From assembly GCA_020638065.1 (NCBI GenBank), contig JACKJG010000016.1, forward strand, positions 1 to 57,983: a stretch of DNA of 57,983 nucleotides. Direction: 5' to 3'. This DNA is from Hyphomicrobiaceae bacterium (GTDB lineage Bacteria; Pseudomonadota; Alphaproteobacteria; Rhizobiales; Devosiaceae). The position numbers and the translations under genes were made by a program. Below, piece by piece: positions 33,123 through 40,966 of this stretch (position 1 is its first letter; the number at the start of each line of letters is the position of its first letter). The notes under the pieces are model-generated. The model was not told where the DNA came from and searched no databases. It was given only the letters and a program-made list of their open reading frames with translations.

Positions 33123-33565
33123 GTGCGATCATGATGGGATCGAAACGGCTGCTGGACAATCAGGTTTTCCGCTTTCTGCTGCTGGGCGGGTTCGCGGCTG
33201 CGGTCAATTGGGTGGTGCGGTTTCCGCTATCCCTGTTTCTGCCCTTCGAATGGGCGGTGTTCTTCGCCTACCTGATCGGCATGTCGGTCGGGTTCGTGCT
33301 CTACCGGACCTATGTCTTTCCCGGCTCGACCCGATCGACCAGAGAGCAATTGTTCTATTTTCTCGTCGTCAATGCCGCCGGCGCCGTGATCGTGACCGGG
33401 CTCGCCGCATTGCTGGTCGCGGGTCTGACGCCTTTTTCGTGGCCGCTCTTCATCAGGGAAGGACTGGGCCACGGGATTGCGATCGGGGTTGGCGCGGTGT
33501 TCAACTTTTTTGGCCACCGCATCGTGACCTTCGCGGCCAAACCGGCATCAGGTCGTGATCGCTAG
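33119..33565 (+). CDS. GtrA family membrane protein
   Basis: The 148-residue protein has four transmembrane helices with the GtrA pattern FRFLLLGGFAAAVNWVVRF, then FAYLIGMSVGFVLYRTYVF and FNFFGHRIVTF at the end. GtrA members are thought to flip polyprenyl-phosphate-linked sugars across the inner membrane. Translation is coupled to the HAD-UbiA gene by ATGA, and the 3' end overlaps the convergent GT-C-like gene by 18 bp. Together these suggest the product of UbiA is flipped here. Confidence 0.92.
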   Translation: MSAIMMGSKRLLDNQVFRFLLLGGFAAAVNWVVRFPLSLFLPFEWAVFFAYLIGMSVGFVLYRTYVFPGSTRSTREQLFYFLVVNAAGAVIVTGLAALLVAGLTPFSWPLFIREGLGHGIAIGVGAVFNFFGHRIVTFAAKPASGRDR

Positions 33566-34765
33566 CAGCGCGATCGTCACCACGTTCAACACAACACCAA
33601 AGCTGACGAACAGGGGAAAGCTTTCGAACTTTCCGACCGGCAGGGTGCGTCCGAGTATGACGAACAGTATGGGCAGCCAGTCGAGCGTATAGCGCTGGAC
33701 ATTGTACTGGCTGAAGCCGTTCGAATGATAGAACAACATCGGGACGACCATGATGATGATCGTGGCCAATCCGATCCAGATTTCGCGGCGGTTGGGCGCG
33801 AAAAAGGCGAAGAGCACGAAGGGGCTCGCGGCCAGCAGCGACGTGCCGAACGGATCAATTCCGGCCAGATCCAGCATGCCGTCGCCCGAGAACTGGACGT
33901 GAAAACCCTGAAACAGCAGATAAAGCAGATTGAACAGGCCGAAATCGAGCGAAAACAGGCCGCCGCCGGTCAACCGCGTCGACATGACGAGATCGACGGC
34001 TTCGGTATTCATGTGCTCGTAGCCGGTGCTGCCAAAGGCGCCGAACCTCACGTAATTGTAGACCAGATAGGCAAGGACCAGCGCCGCGGCGGGCAGGCCC
34101 ATCTTGAAGATTGCCCAGATGCGTTTGCCGTCGAAACGGAATAGCGGGGCATCGTCGCTGAGGGTCAGCACGAAAAGGAAAGGCAGGTAGAAGATCGACA
34201 TCTGCCGGCAGAGAAAGGCAAGTCCAATGGCAAGGCCGGCCCAGATCAGCCATTTGCGGATCAGGGCGAAATGGATGGCGGCTGAGACGAAGAAAAATGC
34301 GGTCGACTGGGCGAAGAACCAGACGCCGTCACTGCGGATGGTGACGTAGTAGAGCGGTGAGGCAAAGGCGATGGCAACAAGCATCCAGACCACGAGCCTC
34401 TTGTTGCCGCCCAGCAATTTGTCGAGAATGTCGGCCCAGAAGAAGGTGCTGAGCGCCGCGAATGCCAGCCCCAGCAGCACAAAGCCCTTGAATCCCAATC
34501 CGAACATGGCGACGAACGGCAGGGCGATGAGGCCCGGCAGGGGCGGGAACACCACATAGGTCTTGCCGTCGATCACGGCGCAATCGGTGTCGAAACATTG
34601 CGCGACGTCGAGCTTTCCGTGCAGGAAGGCATCGGCCAGAAGTGCGTAGGAATTGGAAAAGGCGGCCTCCTTCAGGGCGGCGTAAAGAACGGCCAGAAGC
34701 AGCAGAGCCGCCGCCAGCAATGTGAGCACCATCAGAACCGTGAGGCGTTTGGGAAAGGCGTTCAT
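33548..34765 (-). CDS. Polytopic membrane protein, putative GT-C type glycosyltransferase
   Basis: The 405-residue protein has about 10 transmembrane helices. After the first helix comes a periplasmic loop with DAFLHGKLDV and DTDCAVIDGKTYVVFPPLPGLIALPF, a layout seen in GT39/GT87-like enzymes that use lipid-linked sugars. Acidic residues in the first loop could be catalytic, but no exact family signature is certain. It converges on the GtrA gene with an 18-bp overlap, so it may share a pathway with UbiA and GtrA though not a transcript. Confidence 0.65.
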   Translation of the reverse strand: MNAFPKRLTVLMVLTLLAAALLLLAVLYAALKEAAFSNSYALLADAFLHGKLDVAQCFDTDCAVIDGKTYVVFPPLPGLIALPFVAMFGLGFKGFVLLGLAFAALSTFFWADILDKLLGGNKRLVVWMLVAIAFASPLYYVTIRSDGVWFFAQSTAFFFVSAAIHFALIRKWLIWAGLAIGLAFLCRQMSIFYLPFLFVLTLSDDAPLFRFDGKRIWAIFKMGLPAAALVLAYLVYNYVRFGAFGSTGYEHMNTEAVDLVMSTRLTGGGLFSLDFGLFNLLYLLFQGFHVQFSGDGMLDLAGIDPFGTSLLAASPFVLFAFFAPNRREIWIGLATIIIMVVPMLFYHSNGFSQYNVQRYTLDWLPILFVILGRTLPVGKFESFPLFVSFGVVLNVVTIALLAITT

Positions 34766-34860
34766 GGGGCGGGTCCTGCGCGCGGTCTGGCGTTGAGCGA
34801 TGCCAGTTTAGCCCGCCGCCATTTCGCAAACGTAAAGCGATTGGCACTCAATGCCGCAAG

Positions 34861-37332
34861 CTAGTCGCCGTCTACCTCAGATGTGCCGGGAATGTGCGGA
34901 TCGTTCTCGACTTTACGGGCGCGTGAGCGCCGGGGTTTGGGCGGTGCCTGCCCGGTGTCGTCGACGCCGGATTTGGGCGAATCCTTCATCATCTGGGCGA
35001 CGCTGACGCTGACCTCGGGGGGCAGGCCACCCTGATAGACCATGGTGCGATGCGGATAGGGAATTTCGATGCCACGTTCGTCGAAAACCTTTTTGACCAT
35101 TTCCGTATAGGCGCGCCCAACGGCCCATTGGTCACCGGGCTTGGTCTTGATACGGCCGCGCACATTGACCGAGGAATCCGCCAGCGCCGTCACGCCGTGC
35201 ATCTCAAATTCGCCGATGATGGACTTGCCATGTTCGGTCTCCTTGAGGCGGTCGAAGGCATCGAGCATGGCTTCGCGAACCTTGGAGATATCCTCCTTGT
35301 AGGCGACGCCAATTTCAGCGACGTGATACGCAAACTTGCGCATGAAATTGGACACGGTGTCGACCGCCGAGAACGGCACGATGTGATAGACGCCCTCGAG
35401 ATCTCGCATGCCGACCGACCGGATGGTCAATCGCTCCACGACGCCAGTCGTGCCTGCGACGGTGACCACATCGCCGACATTGATTGCGTTTTCGATCTGA
35501 ATGAAGATGCCGGTAATGACATCCTGGACGAGCTTTTGCGCGCCAAAGCCGATGGCCAGACCAACCACGCCGGCGCCGGCCAGAAGCGGTGCGATATCAA
35601 GGCCGATCTGGCTGAGCCCCGTCATGACGGCGAAAACCAGAACGACAATTGTGAAGGCATTGCGGAAAAGCGCGAGCAGGGTGCGCTTGCGGGATTCGTC
35701 GCTGGTCAGAGGCATGTCGCGCGACAGGCGTTCATCGACGAGGGCGGAGACCACCGACCAGACAAGCATGGCGCCAAAAACGATGAGCAGGGCCATCGTC
35801 ACGTTCCAGATGATGGTCCTGGCGCCGGGGTCGGTTAAAATGCTCCACGCGTTGATGAGATTGAACGCATCAAGGGTAAGCAGCGCGGCGAAACCGACGA
35901 GAACGACAGACAGGGTCCGCATCAGGATCGGCTGGAAGGAATGCAGACGTTCACGAAGTGCGGGGGCAATGCGATTGAGTTTGCGCGGAAGCGGCGGGGC
36001 GGTGTCGGCGAGATAGTTGAGCAATCTCAGGCCCAGAATGGTCAAAATGACGATCACAAGGACCTGCAAAGAACCAAGACCGATTACATCGACCACAAGC
36101 TGCGGCTGGGCAATGCCGATCACCCAGATCGTGATGACGTAAAGCGTTGCCGGGAAGGGCCAAATTCTGCGCCAGAAGCCCGGTTCATTGTCGGTGCCCG
36201 ATGGTTCGGGTGCTTCGGTCTGATCGTCAGGCTCGCCCGTTTCAACGGCGGTGGATCTATCTTCTTCGGGTTGTGCCGTCAGTTTTGCGACCCGGCGGAT
36301 GAGCAAAAGAGCCCAGATTGCCGTCGCGGTGATGATGATGATTCTGAGCGCGCGTCCTGTGGCGAAATTGGCCCAGGAATCGGCAAGCGGCACGACAAAT
36401 ACAAGCCCGTAGATGAAGAAGCCGGATATGCGCACCATTCCGGGGTAGGCCAGTTCGGCGGCCTTTTGGGGAAAGCGGAAAACCGTTTGTCCCGGGTGGC
36501 GCGGGTGCATGAGCGTTTCGAGCGAAATCCACGTCGCGCCGACGATCAGAAAGGCGTTGAGAAACAGCGATTGTTTGACGCCGAGCTGGCCGCTGCCGGA
36601 CAGGGCGACGGATATCAGATAGCCAAGTCCGTAGGCGGTGAGCAGGGCGCCCAATTCACCGCCAATCCGCAGAATGGCGGCAACGACGTTTTTCCATTCG
36701 TCGTGGAGATTGGTGTTCGCTTCAAAGCGTCTGAGAAGAAACGAGACGAATCGGCGGCCGATGAAATGCAGGAAAAGGGCAATGATAACCGTGGTCATCA
36801 CGGTATAGAGCCCGGACATTATGACGGCGCGCTTGTCGGGTGTCATGCCCTCAAAGACATAGCGGACGCCAATCAGATCTTCCCAGAAATGGGTGATGCC
36901 AAAATAGAAATCTTCGGCGAACGACTTGGTCTGCTCGGCGACCTGCTGGGCAGGGCTGGTCTCCACCGCAGCTGCTGCCGGTTCCTCCGTCGCTACCGGG
37001 GTGGCCGCCTGCAAGCGATCGAGAAGCACCTTGCGAACATCTTCGTTTTCGAGCGCCTTGACCAGGGCATCGATTGCGGCCTGCTGGTCGGCAGTGAGAT
37101 CGGGGTTCGCCGTGGTTTCTGCCGCCGTGCCGTCGGTTCCAGCAGCAGTGGTTCCGTTGTCCTGGGTGGTCGTCTGCTCCTGTTGGGCGGGTGCGGCTGC
37201 TGTCGCGTCAGTCTGGGCAAACGTGATTGCTGGCCAAACGGCAAAAAACAGAGCGAGTGCTGCGAGCACCAGGCCGCGCACCAGACTTGATCGGGAAGTG
37301 CGCCCCGCGAGCGCAGATGGTTGTGCAAGCAT
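34861..37332 (-). CDS. Large MscS-family mechanosensitive channel
   Basis: The ~823-residue protein has a signal peptide, a Gln/Thr/Ala-rich low-complexity periplasmic segment (about 45-130) and about 11 transmembrane helices. The MscS pore and beta domain (~560-790) has GLAIGFGAQKLVQDVITGIFIQ and VGDVVTVAGTTGVVERLTIRSVGMRD. It opens under membrane tension to release solutes, like YbiO/YnaI-type large channels. The ATG at 37332 is preferred over the TTG at 37368, which has no good ribosome site. It ends in a basic tail (KPRRSRARK). It is divergent from the thiolase gene. Confidence 0.92.
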   Translation of the reverse strand: MLAQPSALAGRTSRSSLVRGLVLAALALFFAVWPAITFAQTDATAAAPAQQEQTTTQDNGTTAAGTDGTAAETTANPDLTADQQAAIDALVKALENEDVRKVLLDRLQAATPVATEEPAAAAVETSPAQQVAEQTKSFAEDFYFGITHFWEDLIGVRYVFEGMTPDKRAVIMSGLYTVMTTVIIALFLHFIGRRFVSFLLRRFEANTNLHDEWKNVVAAILRIGGELGALLTAYGLGYLISVALSGSGQLGVKQSLFLNAFLIVGATWISLETLMHPRHPGQTVFRFPQKAAELAYPGMVRISGFFIYGLVFVVPLADSWANFATGRALRIIIITATAIWALLLIRRVAKLTAQPEEDRSTAVETGEPDDQTEAPEPSGTDNEPGFWRRIWPFPATLYVITIWVIGIAQPQLVVDVIGLGSLQVLVIVILTILGLRLLNYLADTAPPLPRKLNRIAPALRERLHSFQPILMRTLSVVLVGFAALLTLDAFNLINAWSILTDPGARTIIWNVTMALLIVFGAMLVWSVVSALVDERLSRDMPLTSDESRKRTLLALFRNAFTIVVLVFAVMTGLSQIGLDIAPLLAGAGVVGLAIGFGAQKLVQDVITGIFIQIENAINVGDVVTVAGTTGVVERLTIRSVGMRDLEGVYHIVPFSAVDTVSNFMRKFAYHVAEIGVAYKEDISKVREAMLDAFDRLKETEHGKSIIGEFEMHGVTALADSSVNVRGRIKTKPGDQWAVGRAYTEMVKKVFDERGIEIPYPHRTMVYQGGLPPEVSVSVAQMMKDSPKSGVDDTGQAPPKPRRSRARKVENDPHIPGTSEVDGD

Positions 37333-37447
37333 GGCCTTGCCAGTGACACAAATGTTGTTAGGTGACAAGCGGGCCGGTGTGGTGATTTAACGGCTTGAAG
37401 CCCGCGGCCGGGTTGGCACAGATTGGGCGCAAAGGGAGGATGGGATC

Positions 37448-38623
37448 ATGACAGAACAAGCTGTCATCGTTGCGGCGCGGCGCACCGCGATCGGCAATCT
37501 GAATGGTGCGCTTTCGGCGCTGCCGGCGCACGCGCTGGGCCAGACGGTCATCGGCGCGCTGCTCGAGATGAGCGGCATCGGCGGGAAAGAGGTGGATCAG
37601 GTTATCCTCGGGCAGGTCCTGACGGGCGGGCAGGGCATGAACCCGGCCCGGCAGGCGGCGCGAGGCGCGGGCATTGCCGACGACGCAACGGCATTCGGCA
37701 TCAATCAGGTCTGCGGTTCGGGATTGCGCGCGATCATGCTCGGCGCACAGCAGGTCATGCTGGGCGAGGCGGATATCGTGATCGCCGGAGGACAGGAATC
37801 GATGAGCCAGGCGCCGCATGTGGCGCATTTGCGCCCGGGCAAGAAGCTTGGCGATCTGAACCTGATTGACACTGTGATGCGCGACGGTCTGACGGATGCC
37901 TTTTATGGCTATGCCATGGGAGTGACGGCGGAGAACGTCGCCCGGAAATACGGCATCGCCCGTCAGGACCAGGATGAATTTGCCCTGCAATCGCAGATGA
38001 AGGCGGCGGACGCGCAGGAACACGGACGTTTTGCCGACGAGATTGCCGGGGTCACGATCAAGACACGCAAGGGCGAATCCGTGGTCGATAGCGACGAATT
38101 CATCCGGGCAGATACGAGTCTCGACGCGCTGCTGAAACTCAAGCCGGTCTTCGATCCGGAGGGATCGGTCACGGCGGGGAACGCGTCGGGCATCAATGAC
38201 GGTGCGGCCGCTGTTGTCGTCATGTCGGACAAGGAGGCCGCGCGGCGCGGGCTTTCACCGATTGCGCGGATTGCCGGCATGGGGCTGCATGGGCTTGATC
38301 CGGCGCTGATGGGGCTCGGCCCGATTGGTGCGAGCCGCAAGGCGGTCAAGCAGGCCGGTTGGCTTAATGATGCGGTGGACCTCTGGGAGCTCAACGAAGC
38401 CTTTGCAGCGCAGGCGCTGGCGGTTGTGCAGGATCTCGAGATCGATCCGGAACGCGTGAACGTGAATGGCGGGGCAATCGCGCTTGGACATCCGATCGGT
38501 GCTTCGGGTGCGCGCATTCTGGTCACGCTCATTCACGAGATGATGCGGCGCGACGCCCGGAAAGGCGTTGCCAGTCTTTGTATCGGCGGCGGGATGGGCG
38601 TTGCCATGTGTCTGGAACGTTAG
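37448..38623 (+). CDS. Acetyl-CoA acetyltransferase (biosynthetic-type thiolase)
   Basis: The 391-residue enzyme has the thiolase nucleophile Cys89 in INQVCGSGLRA, His in GGAIALGHPIGASGAR and the second Cys in LCIGGGMGVAM, all intact. It joins or splits two acetyl-CoA and acetoacetyl-CoA. GGGAGG lies 9 bp before the ATG. The gene is 9 bp upstream of acetoacetyl-CoA synthetase, so here it probably cleaves the acetoacetyl-CoA made by that enzyme, completing acetoacetate use; it could equally feed polyhydroxybutyrate, though no pha genes are seen. Confidence 0.95.
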   Translation: MTEQAVIVAARRTAIGNLNGALSALPAHALGQTVIGALLEMSGIGGKEVDQVILGQVLTGGQGMNPARQAARGAGIADDATAFGINQVCGSGLRAIMLGAQQVMLGEADIVIAGGQESMSQAPHVAHLRPGKKLGDLNLIDTVMRDGLTDAFYGYAMGVTAENVARKYGIARQDQDEFALQSQMKAADAQEHGRFADEIAGVTIKTRKGESVVDSDEFIRADTSLDALLKLKPVFDPEGSVTAGNASGINDGAAAVVVMSDKEAARRGLSPIARIAGMGLHGLDPALMGLGPIGASRKAVKQAGWLNDAVDLWELNEAFAAQALAVVQDLEIDPERVNVNGGAIALGHPIGASGARILVTLIHEMMRRDARKGVASLCIGGGMGVAMCLER

Positions 38624-38632
38624 GAGAGAATT

Positions 38633-40579
38633 GTGAGCGGTGAGGTGATTTGGACTCCAGGCGATGAGGCGATCGGCAAGACGCAAATGACTGCTTTCGC
38701 CGCTGCGAGCGCGGCGCAATTCGGATTGGCCGATATTTCATATGACGCACTTCATGCCTGGAGCGTCGAGAAGCCTGAACAGTTCTATGCAGCGCTCTGG
38801 GATGAACTCGGAATTATCGGTGAGCGGGGCGAGCGGGTGCTCGAACCCTCGGATGACATCAGGAGGGTCAAGTTCTTCCCCGATGCGAAAATCAATTATG
38901 CCGAGAACCTGTTGTTCAATCCGGGCAATCAAGCTGCCCTGATCGCTCACCGCGATGACGGGACGCGGCGGGAACTCAGCCGCAGGGAACTCCATGATCT
39001 TGTGTCGCGCATTGTTCAGGCGCTGCGTGCGGAAGGCGTGGGCGAAGGCGACCGCGTGGCCGGAATCGTCACCAACGACGTGGAATCGATTGCGACCTAT
39101 CTGGCGGTCGCGGCGATCGGGGCGATCTGGGCCTCGTGCTCGCCCGATTTCGGACCGGAGGGCGCAAGCGACCGGCTCAATCAGGTTGCGCCCAAGGTGT
39201 TGGTCGCCGTGCCTTCCTACACCTATGCCGGCAAACATGTGGATGTGGGCCCCAGTATCCGGGCAGTGGCCGCGGAACCCAGCGTTCAGAAGGTCATCTC
39301 GTTCGGACCAGTTCCCGAAGGCGCCGACTATGGCAAGCCCGCCACGTCGATCGAGGATTGGCTGGCGCCGTTGGCCCCCGGGGAGATCGATTTCAATCGC
39401 GGACCTTTTGACCGGCCGATGGTGATCCTTTTTTCGTCGGGCACGACCGGCAAGCCGAAATGCATCGTTCATCGCGGCGGCGGGCTTTTGCTGCAGCACA
39501 AGAAGGAACAGATGCTGCATTGCGACATCCGGCCCGGCGACCGGCTGTTCTATTTTACCACCTGCGGGTGGATGATGTGGAACTGGCTGATTTCGGGGCT
39601 CGCGGCAGGTGCGACCATTATCTCGTTCGACGGCAATCCCTCTTATCCGAGCGCCGAGCGCCTGTTCGATCTGGCGGCGGACGAGAAGGTCACCCATTTC
39701 GGAACGTCAGCCAAGTATATCGATGCGGTGGAAAAGGCAGGGGTCAAGCCGGGTGAGGGGCGTGATCTTTCGGCGCTTCGGGCGGTTCTAAGCACGGGTT
39801 CCCCATTGCTCGAAGCCGGGTTCGATTACGTCTATCGCGACTGGAAGAAGGATTTGCATCTGGCCTCGATTTCGGGCGGCACAGACATTTGCGGCTGTTT
39901 CGTCGGCGGGGTGCCGACGCTGCCGGTCAGGCGCGGGGAAATTCAGGCGGCAATGCTAGGCATGGATGCGGATGCGGTCGATGACGAGGCGAAAAGCGTC
40001 ATCGGCGAACCGGGCGAATTCATCTGCCGCAATGCGCATGTGACCATGCCGGTCATGTTCTGGGGCGACGAGAGCGGCGAGAAATACCATTCGGCCTATT
40101 TCGACAGGTTCGAGAATATCTGGGCGCATGGCGATTTTATCGAGCGGCGCAAAAGCGGTGGCTTCGTCATTCACGGCCGTTCGGACACGGTGCTCAATCC
40201 GGGTGGCGTGCGCATCGGTACGGCGGAAATCTACCGGCAGGTCGAGACAGTGCCCGAAGTGCTCGAATCCGTTGTCGTGGGGCAAATGGTTCGTGGCGAC
40301 CAGCGGGTGGTTCTCTTCCTCAGGCTGCGCGAGGGCGAAGAACTGACGGACGAATTGGCCACGCGTATCAAGAAGCAGATCCGGGCCGGGGCGACGCCGC
40401 GACACGTGCCGGCGCTGATGGCCGCTGTGACCGACATTCCCCGCACGCGGTCGGGCAAGATTTCCGAAATTGCCGTACGCGATACGATCGAGGGCCGTCC
40501 GATCAAGAACACGACAGCGCTCGCCAATGCCGAATGCCTTGCCGAATATCGCGACTGGTCGGAGGCCAATCCGGGCTAG
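38633..40579 (+). CDS. Acetoacetate-CoA ligase (acetoacetyl-CoA synthetase)
   Basis: The 648-residue AMP-forming enzyme begins with GTG 38633 after GGAGAGAATT. It has the N-terminal acetyl-CoA-synthetase-like helix domain, the phosphate-binding loop ILFSSGTTGKPKCIVH, TTCGWMMWNWLISGL (family-specific), the ISGGTDICGCF motif and the C-terminal hinge HGRSDTVLNPGGVRIGTAEIY and SGKISEIAV. It activates acetoacetate with ATP and CoA. With thiolase 9 bp upstream it forms a two-gene ketone-body pathway: acetoacetate to two acetyl-CoA. Confidence 0.95.
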   Translation: MSGEVIWTPGDEAIGKTQMTAFAAASAAQFGLADISYDALHAWSVEKPEQFYAALWDELGIIGERGERVLEPSDDIRRVKFFPDAKINYAENLLFNPGNQAALIAHRDDGTRRELSRRELHDLVSRIVQALRAEGVGEGDRVAGIVTNDVESIATYLAVAAIGAIWASCSPDFGPEGASDRLNQVAPKVLVAVPSYTYAGKHVDVGPSIRAVAAEPSVQKVISFGPVPEGADYGKPATSIEDWLAPLAPGEIDFNRGPFDRPMVILFSSGTTGKPKCIVHRGGGLLLQHKKEQMLHCDIRPGDRLFYFTTCGWMMWNWLISGLAAGATIISFDGNPSYPSAERLFDLAADEKVTHFGTSAKYIDAVEKAGVKPGEGRDLSALRAVLSTGSPLLEAGFDYVYRDWKKDLHLASISGGTDICGCFVGGVPTLPVRRGEIQAAMLGMDADAVDDEAKSVIGEPGEFICRNAHVTMPVMFWGDESGEKYHSAYFDRFENIWAHGDFIERRKSGGFVIHGRSDTVLNPGGVRIGTAEIYRQVETVPEVLESVVVGQMVRGDQRVVLFLRLREGEELTDELATRIKKQIRAGATPRHVPALMAAVTDIPRTRSGKISEIAVRDTIEGRPIKNTTALANAECLAEYRDWSEANPG

Positions 40580-40600
40580 AAATGACGCCTTGCACACGGG

Positions 40601-40644
40601 TTGACACATGCCGGAAATCATATATTAGAAATTCCTAATATATG
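40601..40644 (+). promoter_or_regulatory. Promoter with AT-rich operator palindrome
   Basis: TTGACA (40601-40606) and TATTAG (40623-40628) are 16 bp apart. CATATATTAG-N6-CTAATATATG (40619-40644) is a perfect 10-bp inverted repeat overlapping the -10 box. The form resembles operators of sulfur- or redox-sensing ArsR repressors (BigR/SqrR type), but this is a guess from shape; no such regulator is adjacent. Confidence 0.75.
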
Positions 40645-40656
40645 AAAGGTTCCTTC

Positions 40657-40887
40657 ATGCTCTCCTGGCTCGATTCCATTCCGTTTTCGATGGTTCTTCT
40701 GTTCTGCCTTACGCTTGGGCTGGCTCCCTTTTTTCCTGAACCGCATGTCGTCGAGAAAATTCGCATGCTGATGTCAGGCACCCTGGTGCGTCCGATCGAC
40801 ATTTTCGACCTGTTGATGCACGGCGCGCCGTTCCTGCTTCTGGCGGCCAAGCTGATCCGCACCGCGACGACTGGTCAGGCCAACTAA
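40657..40887 (+). CDS. Small two-helix membrane protein
   Basis: From the ATG at 40657 (AAGG upstream) the product has 76 residues. It has a first transmembrane helix (about 10-28) ending LAPFFPEPHVVEKIRMLMSG, then VRPIDIFDLLMHGAPFLLLAAKLI as the second. I recall similar short proteins being loosely labelled as transporter-related in databases, but I know of no assigned function. The ATG at 40642 lies within the operator palindrome and is less likely. Its own regulated promoter suggests an induced stress role. Confidence 0.75.
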   Translation: MLSWLDSIPFSMVLLFCLTLGLAPFFPEPHVVEKIRMLMSGTLVRPIDIFDLLMHGAPFLLLAAKLIRTATTGQAN

Positions 40888-40936
40888 CTCAATTACGTCC
40901 ATCCGTCCGATTGCGCGCCCGAGCCCATTGAGTTAG
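40884..40936. repeat. Widely spaced inverted repeat between two genes
   Basis: CTAACTCAAT (40884-40893) and ATTGAGTTAG (40927-40936) are perfect 10-bp arms 33 bp apart. The left arm overlaps the stop codon of the small membrane protein; the right arm ends 30 bp before the GH3 start. It could be a large stem-loop or a pair of half-sites for a looping regulator of the glucosidase gene. Confidence 0.55.
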
Positions 40937-40966
40937 GCACGGAATTGTTGCGCGTGGGAGGGTGGC

